From positions 1,243,305 to 1,307,304 of the forward strand of contig NZ_JH594596.1 of NCBI RefSeq assembly GCF_000243215.1: 64,000 nt of DNA. Direction: 5' to 3'. Below the pieces are notes generated by a model. That model did not search any database, was not told the origin of the DNA, and saw only the letters and a program-made list of their open reading frames with translations. Position 1 is the first letter of the stretch, and each line of letters begins with the position of its first letter. The translations under genes were made by a program, and so were the position numbers. The stretch comes from Odoribacter laneus YIT 12061 (GTDB lineage Bacteria; Bacteroidota; Bacteroidia; Bacteroidales; Marinifilaceae). Positions 45,007 through 54,107 of the stretch are shown here, piece by piece.

Positions 45007-46911
45007 TCACTCATAAGGTATCACTCTGGGCTTATCTACCTGATAATCGTAAAAACCATTCTGCAGATTTCCGGACATGGAAGCCTGAAAACTTCTTACA
45101 TCTCCGGGAACCCGGGGATAAAAAGATAAGCGGAGGGTAATATTTTTGAATACAATATTATCGTTCCTCAACGTTACAGCAGCTCCAAATCCCCAGTAAG
45201 TCTCACTTTTGAATATAGACTTTTTTTCCGGGGCTAAGACACCCACATCTATAAAACCTGTTAAGGACATACGAAATCCTTTTTTAATATAAGGCAGAAA
45301 AAAAGTAGCCGACAGGGAAGTAGAAAGCTTCTGATTCCCACCCAAAGTGTCGGAATCAAACCCTAAAATATCATAATCCTGAAAATGCAAGTAATCGGAA
45401 GGATATCGGCGAATTCCCGTAATATAATTCACATCGTTATAGAAACGGAAACGCCAGTTTCCGATAGTTTGCAAATTACTGATATGATGCAGTCCCACTT
45501 TAAAGAGTCCCCTTTCGAAACCTCCTTCATTGAGATAAGCCCCAAGTGCAGCATCCGCAGCGTAAAAACGTTCCGTATGGGAATTAAAATGAGAATAGCG
45601 GGCTTCATAACCGATATAACCCGAGTTTTGAAACTCATTCTTCTCAAATCCGAAAGTCAAAGCGGAATAAAATCCGGTAGGCACATCCTCGGTACGTCCG
45701 AAATCGTAAATAAGATTAGCTTTATAATATTTCAATTTCCGGTAAGTGAAAGCCCAAAAGATATTTTTCCGATTGTAATAAAACTGGTTTGTATCGGAAG
45801 ATACGACAGGACGCTTATTGAATATAGTATTTAAAAAACGGGTCGTAAAATAGATATTCCGTGTGTACCGATGTCGTGTTTTCAACAAAAGAGATCTCCC
45901 TAACCAAATATCCTGAGAGTGATAATTAAAAGGTACTTTCTGGTGTTCTATGTTAATATCCGGTAACTCATCGGAACGAAAAATCCGGCTGAGGGTTATT
46001 CCCCCTGCCCATTTCACCCGGGAAGTCAGAAATTGTCGGTTTATTTCCCCCCAAATCTGTTTGGAAATATAATCGTTCTGATAATAACCCGTCACATCAA
46101 AGTGAGTCCCGAATATACTGTTTACTCTATATTCCAACATATTTCCCCACTTCTGTTCCTTTGTACCCCGGTAGCTAATCTGATATTCTACAATATGCCC
46201 TAACTTCATAAAATTCTTATTGATTAATTTCACCCGGGCATTATTCAAGAAATTAGAAGAAACTTCCGCTCCCCAAGAAAAATCGTCTTTGCAGATAATA
46301 GTCAAAATAACTTCCTGTGGATTTTGCGGATCTTCGTCCACCATGATCGTAACGTCATCGATATAATCCAGTTGCCGAAGCAGGATTTCATTTTGCACTA
46401 ATTCGAAAGGGATCAAAACCATTCCGGGTTTTATCGTCAACTGCCTTTGCAGGGTTCGCTCCGAAGATTTCATATGAATTTTATTGGCAGCGTTTTTTAA
46501 CCAGCCCAAATCCATCTCAGCATAAGTAGTATCATATACACTGGTTCCATAGGGAGGCAATACTTTTATATTGATTTTTTGGATGATCTTCCCCGCATAA
46601 GCTTCAAAACGGGCCTCACTGTTTTGAGTACGCATTACATTTACCCGGTTGCGTTTAGGATTGACAAAAATTAATTTGTAAAGTTCTTTTGTAAAAGAAG
46701 ATTTATAGGCCGCATTTTTAATCCGGGTATACTCATAAGCCAAAGTATCCCGGATCAGGCTATCCGGACGATACACCACAGGCACAGAGAGGATGTTTTC
46801 TTTTTTTACAGAAATAGTATCCTGGGCGGGAACCGCAAAAAGGCCGGTAGAAAAAAACAATTCTACCAATAAAAATATTATCGTTCCGAATCTGCTTGCT
46901 CCCTTAGCCAT
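45007..46911 (-). CDS. BamA/TamA-like outer-membrane barrel protein
   Basis: 634 residues from the ATG at 46911. A signal peptide (about 8-31) is followed by a periplasmic part with POTRA-like features (ERTLQRQLTIKPGMVLIPFELVQN, IDDVTIMVDEDP) and a C-terminal region of alternating aromatic strands ending LSFYPRVPG and NGFYDYQVDKPRVIPYE. This is the Omp85 style of outer-membrane proteins, but I see only one clear POTRA and cannot identify a subfamily. It starts 35 nt after apbE and belongs to the patatin-apbE operon. A longer in-frame start at 46962 would overlap apbE. Confidence 0.65.
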   Translation of the reverse strand: MAKGASRFGTIIFLLVELFFSTGLFAVPAQDTISVKKENILSVPVVYRPDSLIRDTLAYEYTRIKNAAYKSSFTKELYKLIFVNPKRNRVNVMRTQNSEARFEAYAGKIIQKINIKVLPPYGTSVYDTTYAEMDLGWLKNAANKIHMKSSERTLQRQLTIKPGMVLIPFELVQNEILLRQLDYIDDVTIMVDEDPQNPQEVILTIICKDDFSWGAEVSSNFLNNARVKLINKNFMKLGHIVEYQISYRGTKEQKWGNMLEYRVNSIFGTHFDVTGYYQNDYISKQIWGEINRQFLTSRVKWAGGITLSRIFRSDELPDINIEHQKVPFNYHSQDIWLGRSLLLKTRHRYTRNIYFTTRFLNTIFNKRPVVSSDTNQFYYNRKNIFWAFTYRKLKYYKANLIYDFGRTEDVPTGFYSALTFGFEKNEFQNSGYIGYEARYSHFNSHTERFYAADAALGAYLNEGGFERGLFKVGLHHISNLQTIGNWRFRFYNDVNYITGIRRYPSDYLHFQDYDILGFDSDTLGGNQKLSTSLSATFFLPYIKKGFRMSLTGFIDVGVLAPEKKSIFKSETYWGFGAAVTLRNDNIVFKNITLRLSFYPRVPGDVRSFQASMSGNLQNGFYDYQVDKPRVIPYE

Positions 46912-46945
46912 CTCTATTTCTTCTCTCTTAACGCCTTCATTTTTT

Positions 46946-47935
46946 CTACTCTTCTTTAACAACCAAGTCTTTAAATTTTTCTGTCATCCAGACCTTGTTT
47001 TCCCCCTCCTGCTCGTATACGAAACAAACTTCTATTTCTGCATTGTTTTCCACAATTTTTTTACTTTCTTCCAATCCTAAGACCATAAAAGCTGTCGCAT
47101 AGGCATCCGCTTCCATACAAGTCGGAGCGTAAACACTCGAACTGAGAATATCCCGCTGCACCGGATAACCGGTACGCGGATTAATGGTATGAGCATACTT
47201 TTTCCCTTCGTGTATATAATAATTACGATAGTTTCCGGAAGTGGCAATAGCACCTCCGGTAAACTGAATAATCATTTGTAATTCTCTCCCCGAGGCGGCT
47301 ACATCGCCAATGGGTTTATCAATCCCGATTCTCCAGGGTCTTTCTTTATCGCTTTCTCCTTTGGCCCGTATCTCTCCGCCAATATCGACCATATAATTCC
47401 GTACTTTATGGCCCTCCAGAAATTCGGCCACCAGATCCACGCCCAAACCTTTGGCTATGGAACTGGCATCGATCTCCATCTCCTTCTTTTCTTTCAGCAA
47501 ATGACATCCTGCTATTTTCAATTTCTCCATACCGATATATTGTAATAGAGAATCGATTTCTTCGGGCAAGGGGAAACGGTTTTGCTTATATCCAAATCCC
47601 CAGGCGTTCGCCAATGGAGCCACCGTAATATCAAAAGCACCCTTCGTCTCCCGGTTTATTTTTTCTGCTGCTTGAAACATCCGCATAAACAGGGAATCCA
47701 CCTCCTCACTCTCTCCCCGATTCCATCTGGCAACGACAGAACGGGGATTAAACATCGATAGGGAAGCATTCACTTTCTCCATCTCAGCCTTCAGCTTTTC
47801 CGAAAAATCCTCTTTAGCTTCGTAAGTAATCCGATAATAGGTTCCGTATATCTTTCCTTCTATACGCCTGTATTGCTCGCGCACGCAGGCACTGAATAAA
47901 CAGATCATCCCTATAAAAACAAAAAATCTCATCAT
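46946..47935 (-). CDS. apbE: FAD:protein FMN transferase
   Basis: A 329-residue ApbE-family lipoprotein with lipobox LFSAC (Cys near 17). GTYYRITYEA is the conserved start of the domain, IDASSIAKGLGVDLVAEFLE binds FAD, INPRTGYPV precedes the metal-binding region, and EADAYATAFMVLG supplies the Mg2+ ligands. It covalently attaches FMN to Thr residues of periplasm-facing subunits such as those of Nqr or Rnf. No Nqr or Rnf genes lie in the window. It is between the patatin and barrel genes, with gaps of 51 and 34 nt. Confidence 0.95.
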   Translation of the reverse strand: MMRFFVFIGMICLFSACVREQYRRIEGKIYGTYYRITYEAKEDFSEKLKAEMEKVNASLSMFNPRSVVARWNRGESEEVDSLFMRMFQAAEKINRETKGAFDITVAPLANAWGFGYKQNRFPLPEEIDSLLQYIGMEKLKIAGCHLLKEKKEMEIDASSIAKGLGVDLVAEFLEGHKVRNYMVDIGGEIRAKGESDKERPWRIGIDKPIGDVAASGRELQMIIQFTGGAIATSGNYRNYYIHEGKKYAHTINPRTGYPVQRDILSSSVYAPTCMEADAYATAFMVLGLEESKKIVENNAEIEVCFVYEQEGENKVWMTEKFKDLVVKEE

Positions 47936-47986
47936 TTTTTCATTAAATTATAGAATAGCACTTAAAAAACACCCATAAATTTATTT

Positions 47987-50179
47987 CTAGAAATAATATC
48001 CCAGATTAAAATAAAAGCCTAATTTTTTATCCCAGTTCGACAAACTAAACACCACATCTATCGGTCCGATCAAACTATCGTACGAATAAGACAATCCTCC
48101 TCCCCATAAATCCGTTCCTCCCAAAATATCGAAAAAACGGTCATCATCCTTGGCATAATTCACCATAGCTATGGCATAATGATTTGAACCTATGCGATAT
48201 CTGAATTTCGCCTTCCACACCAATACGGTATTATCGAAAGTCTCCAAATGCTGAATACCCACAAAAGGCAGTTGCTGACTCCTATACCTTCCTCCGACAA
48301 CCCCTCCCATGTAATTTAAATAAGCAAAAGGAATATCCCGGCCGATCAGTACCCTCCCATAAAAAGAAGGAAGTATAGAAAAACGGTTTGTAACCGGTAC
48401 CACAGCAGCAAAACTACCGTCAAGAGCAGAGAAAGGAGCTCCGTGATCGTAATGTAATCCATTCGTTGTATAAAGAGAGTATTCTCCTTTCACAGAAATA
48501 CCTCTTGTAGGATAATACCTCTTGTCAAAAGTTTCATAATGCGCCAAAGCATGATAACTGAAAAAGCCTTCCGGACGAGCTTTCACTGCATCATTGGCGG
48601 AAGCATATAAAAAAGAATTATAGTCAAAATACTCATAACGTAGCCCCAATACAAACTTGCAATTTTGAATATAAATATCCGAGAAATTCAATTCCGCCGT
48701 ATGCTGGGAAAAAGTAATATTATCCAATTTATGCCCCTTCCGGTAAATGTCAATATCATTGTATTTATACATATAAACCAGACTGGCTCTCCTCAAAAAA
48801 GTATTTCCAAAGGAATATTCTACCCGGGCATACGGATTCTGACTTAAACGTCCAGTCAGAGACAATTGGAATCCCCGCAAATGCTTGTGAGAAAAAGTAG
48901 TATTCAATAAAATCGCAGCCATCTCCTCCGAATCGAAACGGAAACCGAAATTCAAAGAACTCATTGACCTTTCCTTCAGTATCAATGTCAGATCGTAAAC
49001 GTCTGTCCCGCTTAGCGCATAATTTACGTAAGAAAAAGCCCCTGTACCGTATAGAACAGCAATTGCCCGATGCAAATCCTGGATTGAAATATAAGAATAA
49101 TCCGATAAACCGGCTTTTTTCCTCACCCATTTTTCCTCCCGACTTCCCACTCCATGAATATAAATACGTCCAATCACCAACGAATCTGTCCGGATAAATT
49201 TATTATCTATTACTTTCTCCCCATCTTCTGTAGGAGTCAGCCCTATTTTTTCCTTTAACTGCATGAATTCATCCCATTGTGCCCGAGCCGCTCTTTCTCC
49301 TCTTAAAATCAACGTATCAATATCCACAGCGCTAAAACTAGCTGCTGAATAAGGCACGATATCCGGCTTAATATATATATCACATAATTTGATATTGTCC
49401 TCATATTTCGCCATTCCCATAAAAGAAGTCAACTGATCGACGATCTCAATAGCAGTATTCAGTTCATTCATTTTGCGAAGCTCTGAAGAGACATCTACCC
49501 CTATAATGATATCTGCCCCCATCGCCTTTCCCACATCTGTCGGAAAATTATTGGCTATTCCCCCGTCTACCAGCAGCATAGTATCCATGACAACAGGTGA
49601 AAATACACCCGGGATAGCCATACTGGAACGCATAGCCATAGCTAAATTTCCCTGATCTAAAATGACTTCCTTCCCATTTACCAAATTAGCCGCTACACAG
49701 GAAAAAGGAATCGGTAAATTTAAAAAGGAAACAGAATCGTGATAGCCTATAGTCAATTCGGAAAAAAGACTATATATATTTTGTCCACTGATAAAACCAG
49801 AAGGTACCTGAATCCCTTTTCCGCCGATCATGGGAATAGAAACCAGATATTTTTCGTCTTTTTCCTTTTCAGAAAACGGCAAATCATACCGATATACCCG
49901 GTTACTCAACAGAAAAGGCCATTGCTGTTTCCGGACCAAGGTGTCCAACATACCCGCATCGTATCCGATGGCATATAAACCTCCGACAATAGATCCCATA
50001 CTCGTCCCTGCAATATAATCGATAGGAATACCAGCCTCTTCCAATACTTTCAGGACACCGATATGAGCAGCCCCTTTCGCCCCCCCGCCACTCAATACTA
50101 ACCCGACTTTTTTCCGTTCTGCCTGAAGTCCCCCTCCTACTAAAAACAAAGCAACTAAAACCAACAAAACTTTCTTCAT
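47987..50179 (-). CDS. Patatin-like phospholipase fused to an outer-membrane barrel
   Basis: 730 residues from the ATG at 50179. A signal peptide (about 1-20) precedes a patatin domain with the oxyanion loop GGGAKGAAHIG, nucleophile Ser60 (GTSMG) and Asp205 (VDGGIANNFP), the catalytic dyad. A POTRA-like segment follows near 330-400 and a BamA-like barrel fills the C-terminus, ending in a Phe. This is the PlpD (type Vd) autotransporter layout, in which the lipase is carried to the cell surface; in many Bacteroidota the lipase may stay attached. It heads the operon with apbE and the Omp85-like gene. Confidence 0.9.
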   Translation of the reverse strand: MKKVLLVLVALFLVGGGLQAERKKVGLVLSGGGAKGAAHIGVLKVLEEAGIPIDYIAGTSMGSIVGGLYAIGYDAGMLDTLVRKQQWPFLLSNRVYRYDLPFSEKEKDEKYLVSIPMIGGKGIQVPSGFISGQNIYSLFSELTIGYHDSVSFLNLPIPFSCVAANLVNGKEVILDQGNLAMAMRSSMAIPGVFSPVVMDTMLLVDGGIANNFPTDVGKAMGADIIIGVDVSSELRKMNELNTAIEIVDQLTSFMGMAKYEDNIKLCDIYIKPDIVPYSAASFSAVDIDTLILRGERAARAQWDEFMQLKEKIGLTPTEDGEKVIDNKFIRTDSLVIGRIYIHGVGSREEKWVRKKAGLSDYSYISIQDLHRAIAVLYGTGAFSYVNYALSGTDVYDLTLILKERSMSSLNFGFRFDSEEMAAILLNTTFSHKHLRGFQLSLTGRLSQNPYARVEYSFGNTFLRRASLVYMYKYNDIDIYRKGHKLDNITFSQHTAELNFSDIYIQNCKFVLGLRYEYFDYNSFLYASANDAVKARPEGFFSYHALAHYETFDKRYYPTRGISVKGEYSLYTTNGLHYDHGAPFSALDGSFAAVVPVTNRFSILPSFYGRVLIGRDIPFAYLNYMGGVVGGRYRSQQLPFVGIQHLETFDNTVLVWKAKFRYRIGSNHYAIAMVNYAKDDDRFFDILGGTDLWGGGLSYSYDSLIGPIDVVFSLSNWDKKLGFYFNLGYYF

Positions 50180-50376
50180 CGGGTTTTTATTAAAAATGAA
50201 ACAATAGAACAAATTTAATTCTATTTTAAGAAATAATTTCAGCCTATAACGTTAAAAAAGGTAAGAAACTCTCTAAAATGTACATTCCTCGTACAATTTT
50301 TTGTATGATTCCTTTCTTTTTACTTCGTTCCGGAAATTTTAGCAATTTGAACCGGTAAATTAGCAGAATATTTCAT

Positions 50377-50384
50377 TATTTTTG
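50377..50384 (+). promoter_or_regulatory. -7 box of the NtrC-hydF operon
   Basis: TATTTTTG matches TAnnTTTG, 81 nt before the ATG at 50466. A TTTG at 50346-50349 is 27 nt upstream, too far for a standard -33. Confidence 0.45.
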
Positions 50385-50465
50385 CCAATAAATGAAATAA
50401 AATTTCAATTTTTCACGATCTAAGAAAACTATTTTCTTTCAAAATGAAAATCACAAAAAACGACT

Positions 50466-51617
50466 ATGGCAAAAATTTTAGTCATCGATGATGAAAGGAG
50501 TATCCGGAATTCGATGAAAGATATACTTACTTTTGAAAAACACGAGGTTCTCGTAGCTGAAAACGGTATGGAAGGTTTAATCGCCGTAAAAACAGAAAAA
50601 CCGGATTTGGTTTTTTGTGATATCAAAATGCCGAATATGGAAGGAATCGAAGTACTGGAACGGATAAAAGAATTTTCCCGGGACACGCCTGTTGTCATGA
50701 TTTCCGGCCACGGTACTATAGATACAGCCATTGAAGCCATCAAAAAAGGAGCTTACGATTTTATCGAAAAACCTTTAGACTTGAACCGAATTCTGATTAC
50801 GATCAAGAATGCGACGGACAAAACACAACTTATCCAGGAAACTCAGACCTTAAAAAATAAAGTCAGCAAAAAATACGAGATGATCGGACACTCTGAAGCT
50901 TTGGAAAAAGTAAAAGAGATGATTGACAAAGTAGCGATTTCCGATGCCCGTGTCCTGATTACGGGACCGAATGGTTGTGGCAAAGAATTAGTATCCAGAC
51001 AATTACATGAAAAAAGTAATCGCCGGGAAAATGCATTTATAGAAGTCAACTGCGCCGCTATTCCTTCTGAATTGATTGAAAGCGAATTGTTCGGACATGA
51101 AAAAGGTTCTTTTACTTCGGCTATCAAACAAAAAAAAGGAAAATTTGAACTGGCCAACGGAGGAACTATTTTTCTGGACGAAATCGGAGACATGAGCCTA
51201 AACGCTCAGGCCAAAGTACTGAGGGTACTGCAAGAAAACAAAATCAGCAGAATCGGAGGAGACGGAGATATACAAGTTGATGTACGAATCATTGCCGCTA
51301 CCAATAAAAACCTGAAAGAAGAAATTACAAAAGGGAACTTCCGGGAAGATCTTTACCACCGTTTGAGTGTAATCATCATAAACGTTCCCTCTTTGCGGGA
51401 ACGAAAAGAAGACATTGAAGACCTGATTGCGTATTTTATAAGCGAAATTTGTACGGAAATGCGCATTTCTCCCAAAACCATGACTCCGGAAGCCATAGAA
51501 TTGATGAAAAGTTATGAATGGTCAGGTAATATACGGGAATTACGCAACGTAGTTGAGCGTCTGATTATCCTTTGCGGACCTGTCATTACTGCAGAAGATT
51601 TAAAACAATATAAATAA
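50466..51617 (+). CDS. NtrC-family response regulator lacking an HTH domain
   Basis: 383 residues: a receiver domain (1-120) with Asp52 (VFCDIKMP), then a sigma-54-type AAA+ domain with Walker A GPNGCGKE, a GAFTGA loop reading GSFTSA, Walker B GGTIFLDEIGDM, the sensor region IIAATNKNL, and the R finger SLRERKEDI. The protein stops at NVVERLIILCGPVITAEDLKQYK, where the Fis-type HTH would begin. It could act on sigma-54 from solution or in a complex rather than by enhancer binding. The variant GSFTSA loop and Walker A are, to my knowledge, common in Bacteroidota. It is 7 nt before hydF. Confidence 0.9.
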   Translation: MAKILVIDDERSIRNSMKDILTFEKHEVLVAENGMEGLIAVKTEKPDLVFCDIKMPNMEGIEVLERIKEFSRDTPVVMISGHGTIDTAIEAIKKGAYDFIEKPLDLNRILITIKNATDKTQLIQETQTLKNKVSKKYEMIGHSEALEKVKEMIDKVAISDARVLITGPNGCGKELVSRQLHEKSNRRENAFIEVNCAAIPSELIESELFGHEKGSFTSAIKQKKGKFELANGGTIFLDEIGDMSLNAQAKVLRVLQENKISRIGGDGDIQVDVRIIAATNKNLKEEITKGNFREDLYHRLSVIIINVPSLRERKEDIEDLIAYFISEICTEMRISPKTMTPEAIELMKSYEWSGNIRELRNVVERLIILCGPVITAEDLKQYK

Positions 51618-51624
51618 CCAGAGT

Positions 51625-52809
51625 ATGGAAAAACTACACATTGCTATTGTAGGCCGTCGTAATAGCGGAAAAAGTTCCCTCATCAATGTCCTTACCGGTC
51701 AAAAAGTGGCAATTGTATCCGATGTTCCCGGTACTACTACCGATCCGGTAAAACGGAGTTACGAAATTCCGGGGTTCGCTTCCGTTGTATTTATAGATAC
51801 GGCCGGAATAGACGATACGGGAGAACTAGGCCGCCAAAGAATTGCTAAAACAACGGAAATCCTCCCCCAGTCGGATTTTATACTCCTCCTCATTACGGAA
51901 AATCGTTTTGAAGCCATGGAGGAAAATCTGGTTCGTCAAATTCAAAACCTGCATATTCCTTTTCTTATTCTACACAATAAATCCGATATTCTTTCTTTAC
52001 ATCCGGATGTAAAAAATACATTAGAAAGCCGGTATAAAACCCAAGTTATCGACTTTTGTTGTCGTCGTCCCGAAAATATTTCCGAATTATTCGAAGCCAT
52101 TCGGAAATTAAAACAAATATCGACTTCCCCTTCTTTATTGGGGAAAATCATTCGTCCCCGGGACATTTTGCTACTGGTGACGCCGATAGATTCGGAAGTT
52201 CCGGTCGGACGTCTTATCTTACCCCAGGTACAAATGATACGGGATATTCTGGATAACCATAGTGTGAGTATTGTTTTACAACCGGAAGAGATTTCGTCTT
52301 TCCTGCTGACAACCGGCATCCGGCCTCGATTGGTAATCACAGACAGCCAAGTGTTCAAAAAAGTAGCAGAACAAATTCCTGCAAATATACCCCTCACCAG
52401 TTTCAGCATTGTTCTGGCCCACCGGAAAGGCTATTTTCAAGAATACATAAAAGGTACCCGGACGATAGACCGTTTACAGGACGGGGATACGATACTCCTG
52501 TTAGAATCCTGTTCCCACCATACGACCTGTGAAGATATCGGAAGAGTAAAAATTCCAGCTCTACTGAAAAAATATACCGGGAAACAATTGAATTTTGAAT
52601 TTATTCCAGCCTTAGACCCTCTGGAAAAGTCACCCTCAGCCTATGCCCTGGTGATTCAATGCGGGGGATGTATGGTCACCTCCCAGCAACTACAAACCCG
52701 TCTCCGTCCCTTTATCGAATCAGGGATTCCCGTAAGTAACTACGGGATGACACTGGCTTTCCTAAACGGTATATTCGAACGTTCCATTCAGGAATGGGAA
52801 AAGGAATAA
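51625..52809 (+). CDS. hydF: [FeFe]-hydrogenase maturation GTPase HydF
   Basis: 394 residues. The GTPase domain has the P-loop GRRNSGKSS, the G3 DTAG and the G4 NKSD motifs. The C-terminal domain holds the Fe-S site: ESCSHHTTCEDIG (C-x-H) and, later, IQCGGCMVT. HydF is the scaffold that receives the 2Fe subcluster from HydE and HydG and loads it into the hydrogenase. The second cluster motif is usually H-C-x-x-C; here the His is Gln. hydE, hydG and the hydrogenase are not in the window. Being 7 nt behind an NtrC-type regulator gives a likely control partner. Confidence 0.94.
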   Translation: MEKLHIAIVGRRNSGKSSLINVLTGQKVAIVSDVPGTTTDPVKRSYEIPGFASVVFIDTAGIDDTGELGRQRIAKTTEILPQSDFILLLITENRFEAMEENLVRQIQNLHIPFLILHNKSDILSLHPDVKNTLESRYKTQVIDFCCRRPENISELFEAIRKLKQISTSPSLLGKIIRPRDILLLVTPIDSEVPVGRLILPQVQMIRDILDNHSVSIVLQPEEISSFLLTTGIRPRLVITDSQVFKKVAEQIPANIPLTSFSIVLAHRKGYFQEYIKGTRTIDRLQDGDTILLLESCSHHTTCEDIGRVKIPALLKKYTGKQLNFEFIPALDPLEKSPSAYALVIQCGGCMVTSQQLQTRLRPFIESGIPVSNYGMTLAFLNGIFERSIQEWEKE

Positions 52810-52890
52810 ACAAATACTTATCCGGCTCCTACCTACAAAACAGTTGCCAAAAGTTCAAAGCAGATTTTTCCCGACCAATCTGCTTTTCCT

Positions 52891-53805
52891 TTATTCCATC
52901 GTTTTAAATCCTTCTCCCAGAATCTCTTTTGCTTCCATAATCGTCGTGAAAGCTTTGGGATCAATTTTAAAAATAGCCCGTTGCAAAGTAACGACTTCCT
53001 TCCGGTTGACAACCGTCATAATCATTTCCTTCTCGGAGCGATTAAACATTCCGTTCACAGGTACAATAGAACCTCCCCGATGCAACTCTGTCAAAATATA
53101 ATGCCGGATTTCTTCTGTTTTTTCAGAAACGATAAAAAACGTCTTATCACTGGAATACCCCTGGATTACAATATCAATGACCTTACCCATTAAGAAAATG
53201 GTCAACCAGGAATAAAAAGGCACCTTCCAATCCTGAAATACGATCAGACCACACATCACAATAACAGAGTCAATCGTCATCTGCAACATGCCGATCGGTT
53301 TCCGTGTCAACTTATTCAAGATAGAGGATAACACATCCGTACCTCCGCTGGAAGAACGGGTTTTCAATATCAATCCAGCCCCGATTCCGATCACTACTCC
53401 TCCGAATATACTGGCTAACAAAACCTCATCCTGCAATTGAAAAGGGTCGTAAGGATGAGGATGTCCCAAAGCTTTTAATACAAGAGGCATACCATCCGCA
53501 AACATAGCCACCAATAAAAAACAAATAAAAGTTTTCACCCCGAATTGCTTTCCCAATACTTTTACCCCCCACAAACTCAGTGGCAAATTAAAACACAAAG
53601 CGGCCAAACCAATGGGAAAGCCCAACTGATAATGTAAAATAGTAGAAATACCATAAATACCACCCGGTACAATCTTATAAGGGGTCATAAAAAAAGTATA
53701 TCCAATAGAAATGACAAAAGCACCTAACAGAAGGGTAGCATAGGTTTGAAACCAATGGGCAGAAAAAATTTTTTCCTTATAAAAGGAAATATTCATTACA
53801 TTCAT
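52891..53805 (-). CDS. YitT family membrane protein
   Basis: 304 residues with five or six membrane helices in the first 200 (ISIGYTFFMTPYKIVPGGIYGI, GFPIGLAALCFNLPLSLWGV) and a C-terminal soluble DUF2179 domain (about 220-295) including FFIVSEKTEEIRHYILTELHRG. The glycine-rich GTDVLSSILNKL is a family hallmark. The function of YitT/DUF161 proteins is poorly known; transport or a role in stress has been suggested. The 302-nt region upstream contains a 24-bp palindrome that may be a binding site for the divergent TetR-type regulator. Confidence 0.88.
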   Translation of the reverse strand: MNVMNISFYKEKIFSAHWFQTYATLLLGAFVISIGYTFFMTPYKIVPGGIYGISTILHYQLGFPIGLAALCFNLPLSLWGVKVLGKQFGVKTFICFLLVAMFADGMPLVLKALGHPHPYDPFQLQDEVLLASIFGGVVIGIGAGLILKTRSSSGGTDVLSSILNKLTRKPIGMLQMTIDSVIVMCGLIVFQDWKVPFYSWLTIFLMGKVIDIVIQGYSSDKTFFIVSEKTEEIRHYILTELHRGGSIVPVNGMFNRSEKEMIMTVVNRKEVVTLQRAIFKIDPKAFTTIMEAKEILGEGFKTME

Positions 53806-53888
53806 TTTGTAGATTATTTAATTCATTTGAATTATCGGGCACGCCCCTTTTTATTTCCGCGCGCAAAGATACTCCCCCCCCTTACAAA

Positions 53889-53912
53889 AAAATATGACAT
53901 TTGTCATATTTT
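53889..53912. promoter_or_regulatory. Perfect 11-bp-arm palindrome upstream of yitT
   Basis: AAAATATGACA, a TT centre and TGTCATATTTT form a 24-bp palindrome in the divergent yitT/tetR interval (53806-54107), 84 nt from the yitT start. The symmetry and position suggest a dimeric repressor operator, possibly for the neighbouring TetR. Confidence 0.55.
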
Positions 53913-54058
53913 CAATTCTTCCCGAAATAGAATAAATTTAAGAGAAATACCACTTTTTACAGAAAAAAATGCGTATCATTGTGTAAAATTACCGGAAAAA
54001 TCCGGTGATTTTTTTGAAAAATCCTGAACCCAATTGTTTACATTCTTTGTAAGTCATT

Positions 54059-54098
54059 ACAGAATGAACAATTCTGTATAATACTTATAAATTTATAA
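54059..54098. promoter_or_regulatory. Inverted repeats just upstream of tetR
   Basis: ACAGAAT (54059-54065) and ATTCTGT (54071-54077) form an inverted repeat, followed by the perfect palindrome TTATAAATTTATAA (54085-54098), 10 nt before the tetR ATG. They could be self-regulatory operators. They are not the same sequence as the 53889-53912 palindrome. Confidence 0.4.
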
Positions 54099-54107
54099 AC
54101 AATCCGA

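Noticed and set aside
50466-51617. GSFTSA in place of GAFTGA as a loss of sigma-54 contact
   Set aside because: To my knowledge this variant recurs in Bacteroidota NtrC-type proteins, so it does not by itself show loss of function.
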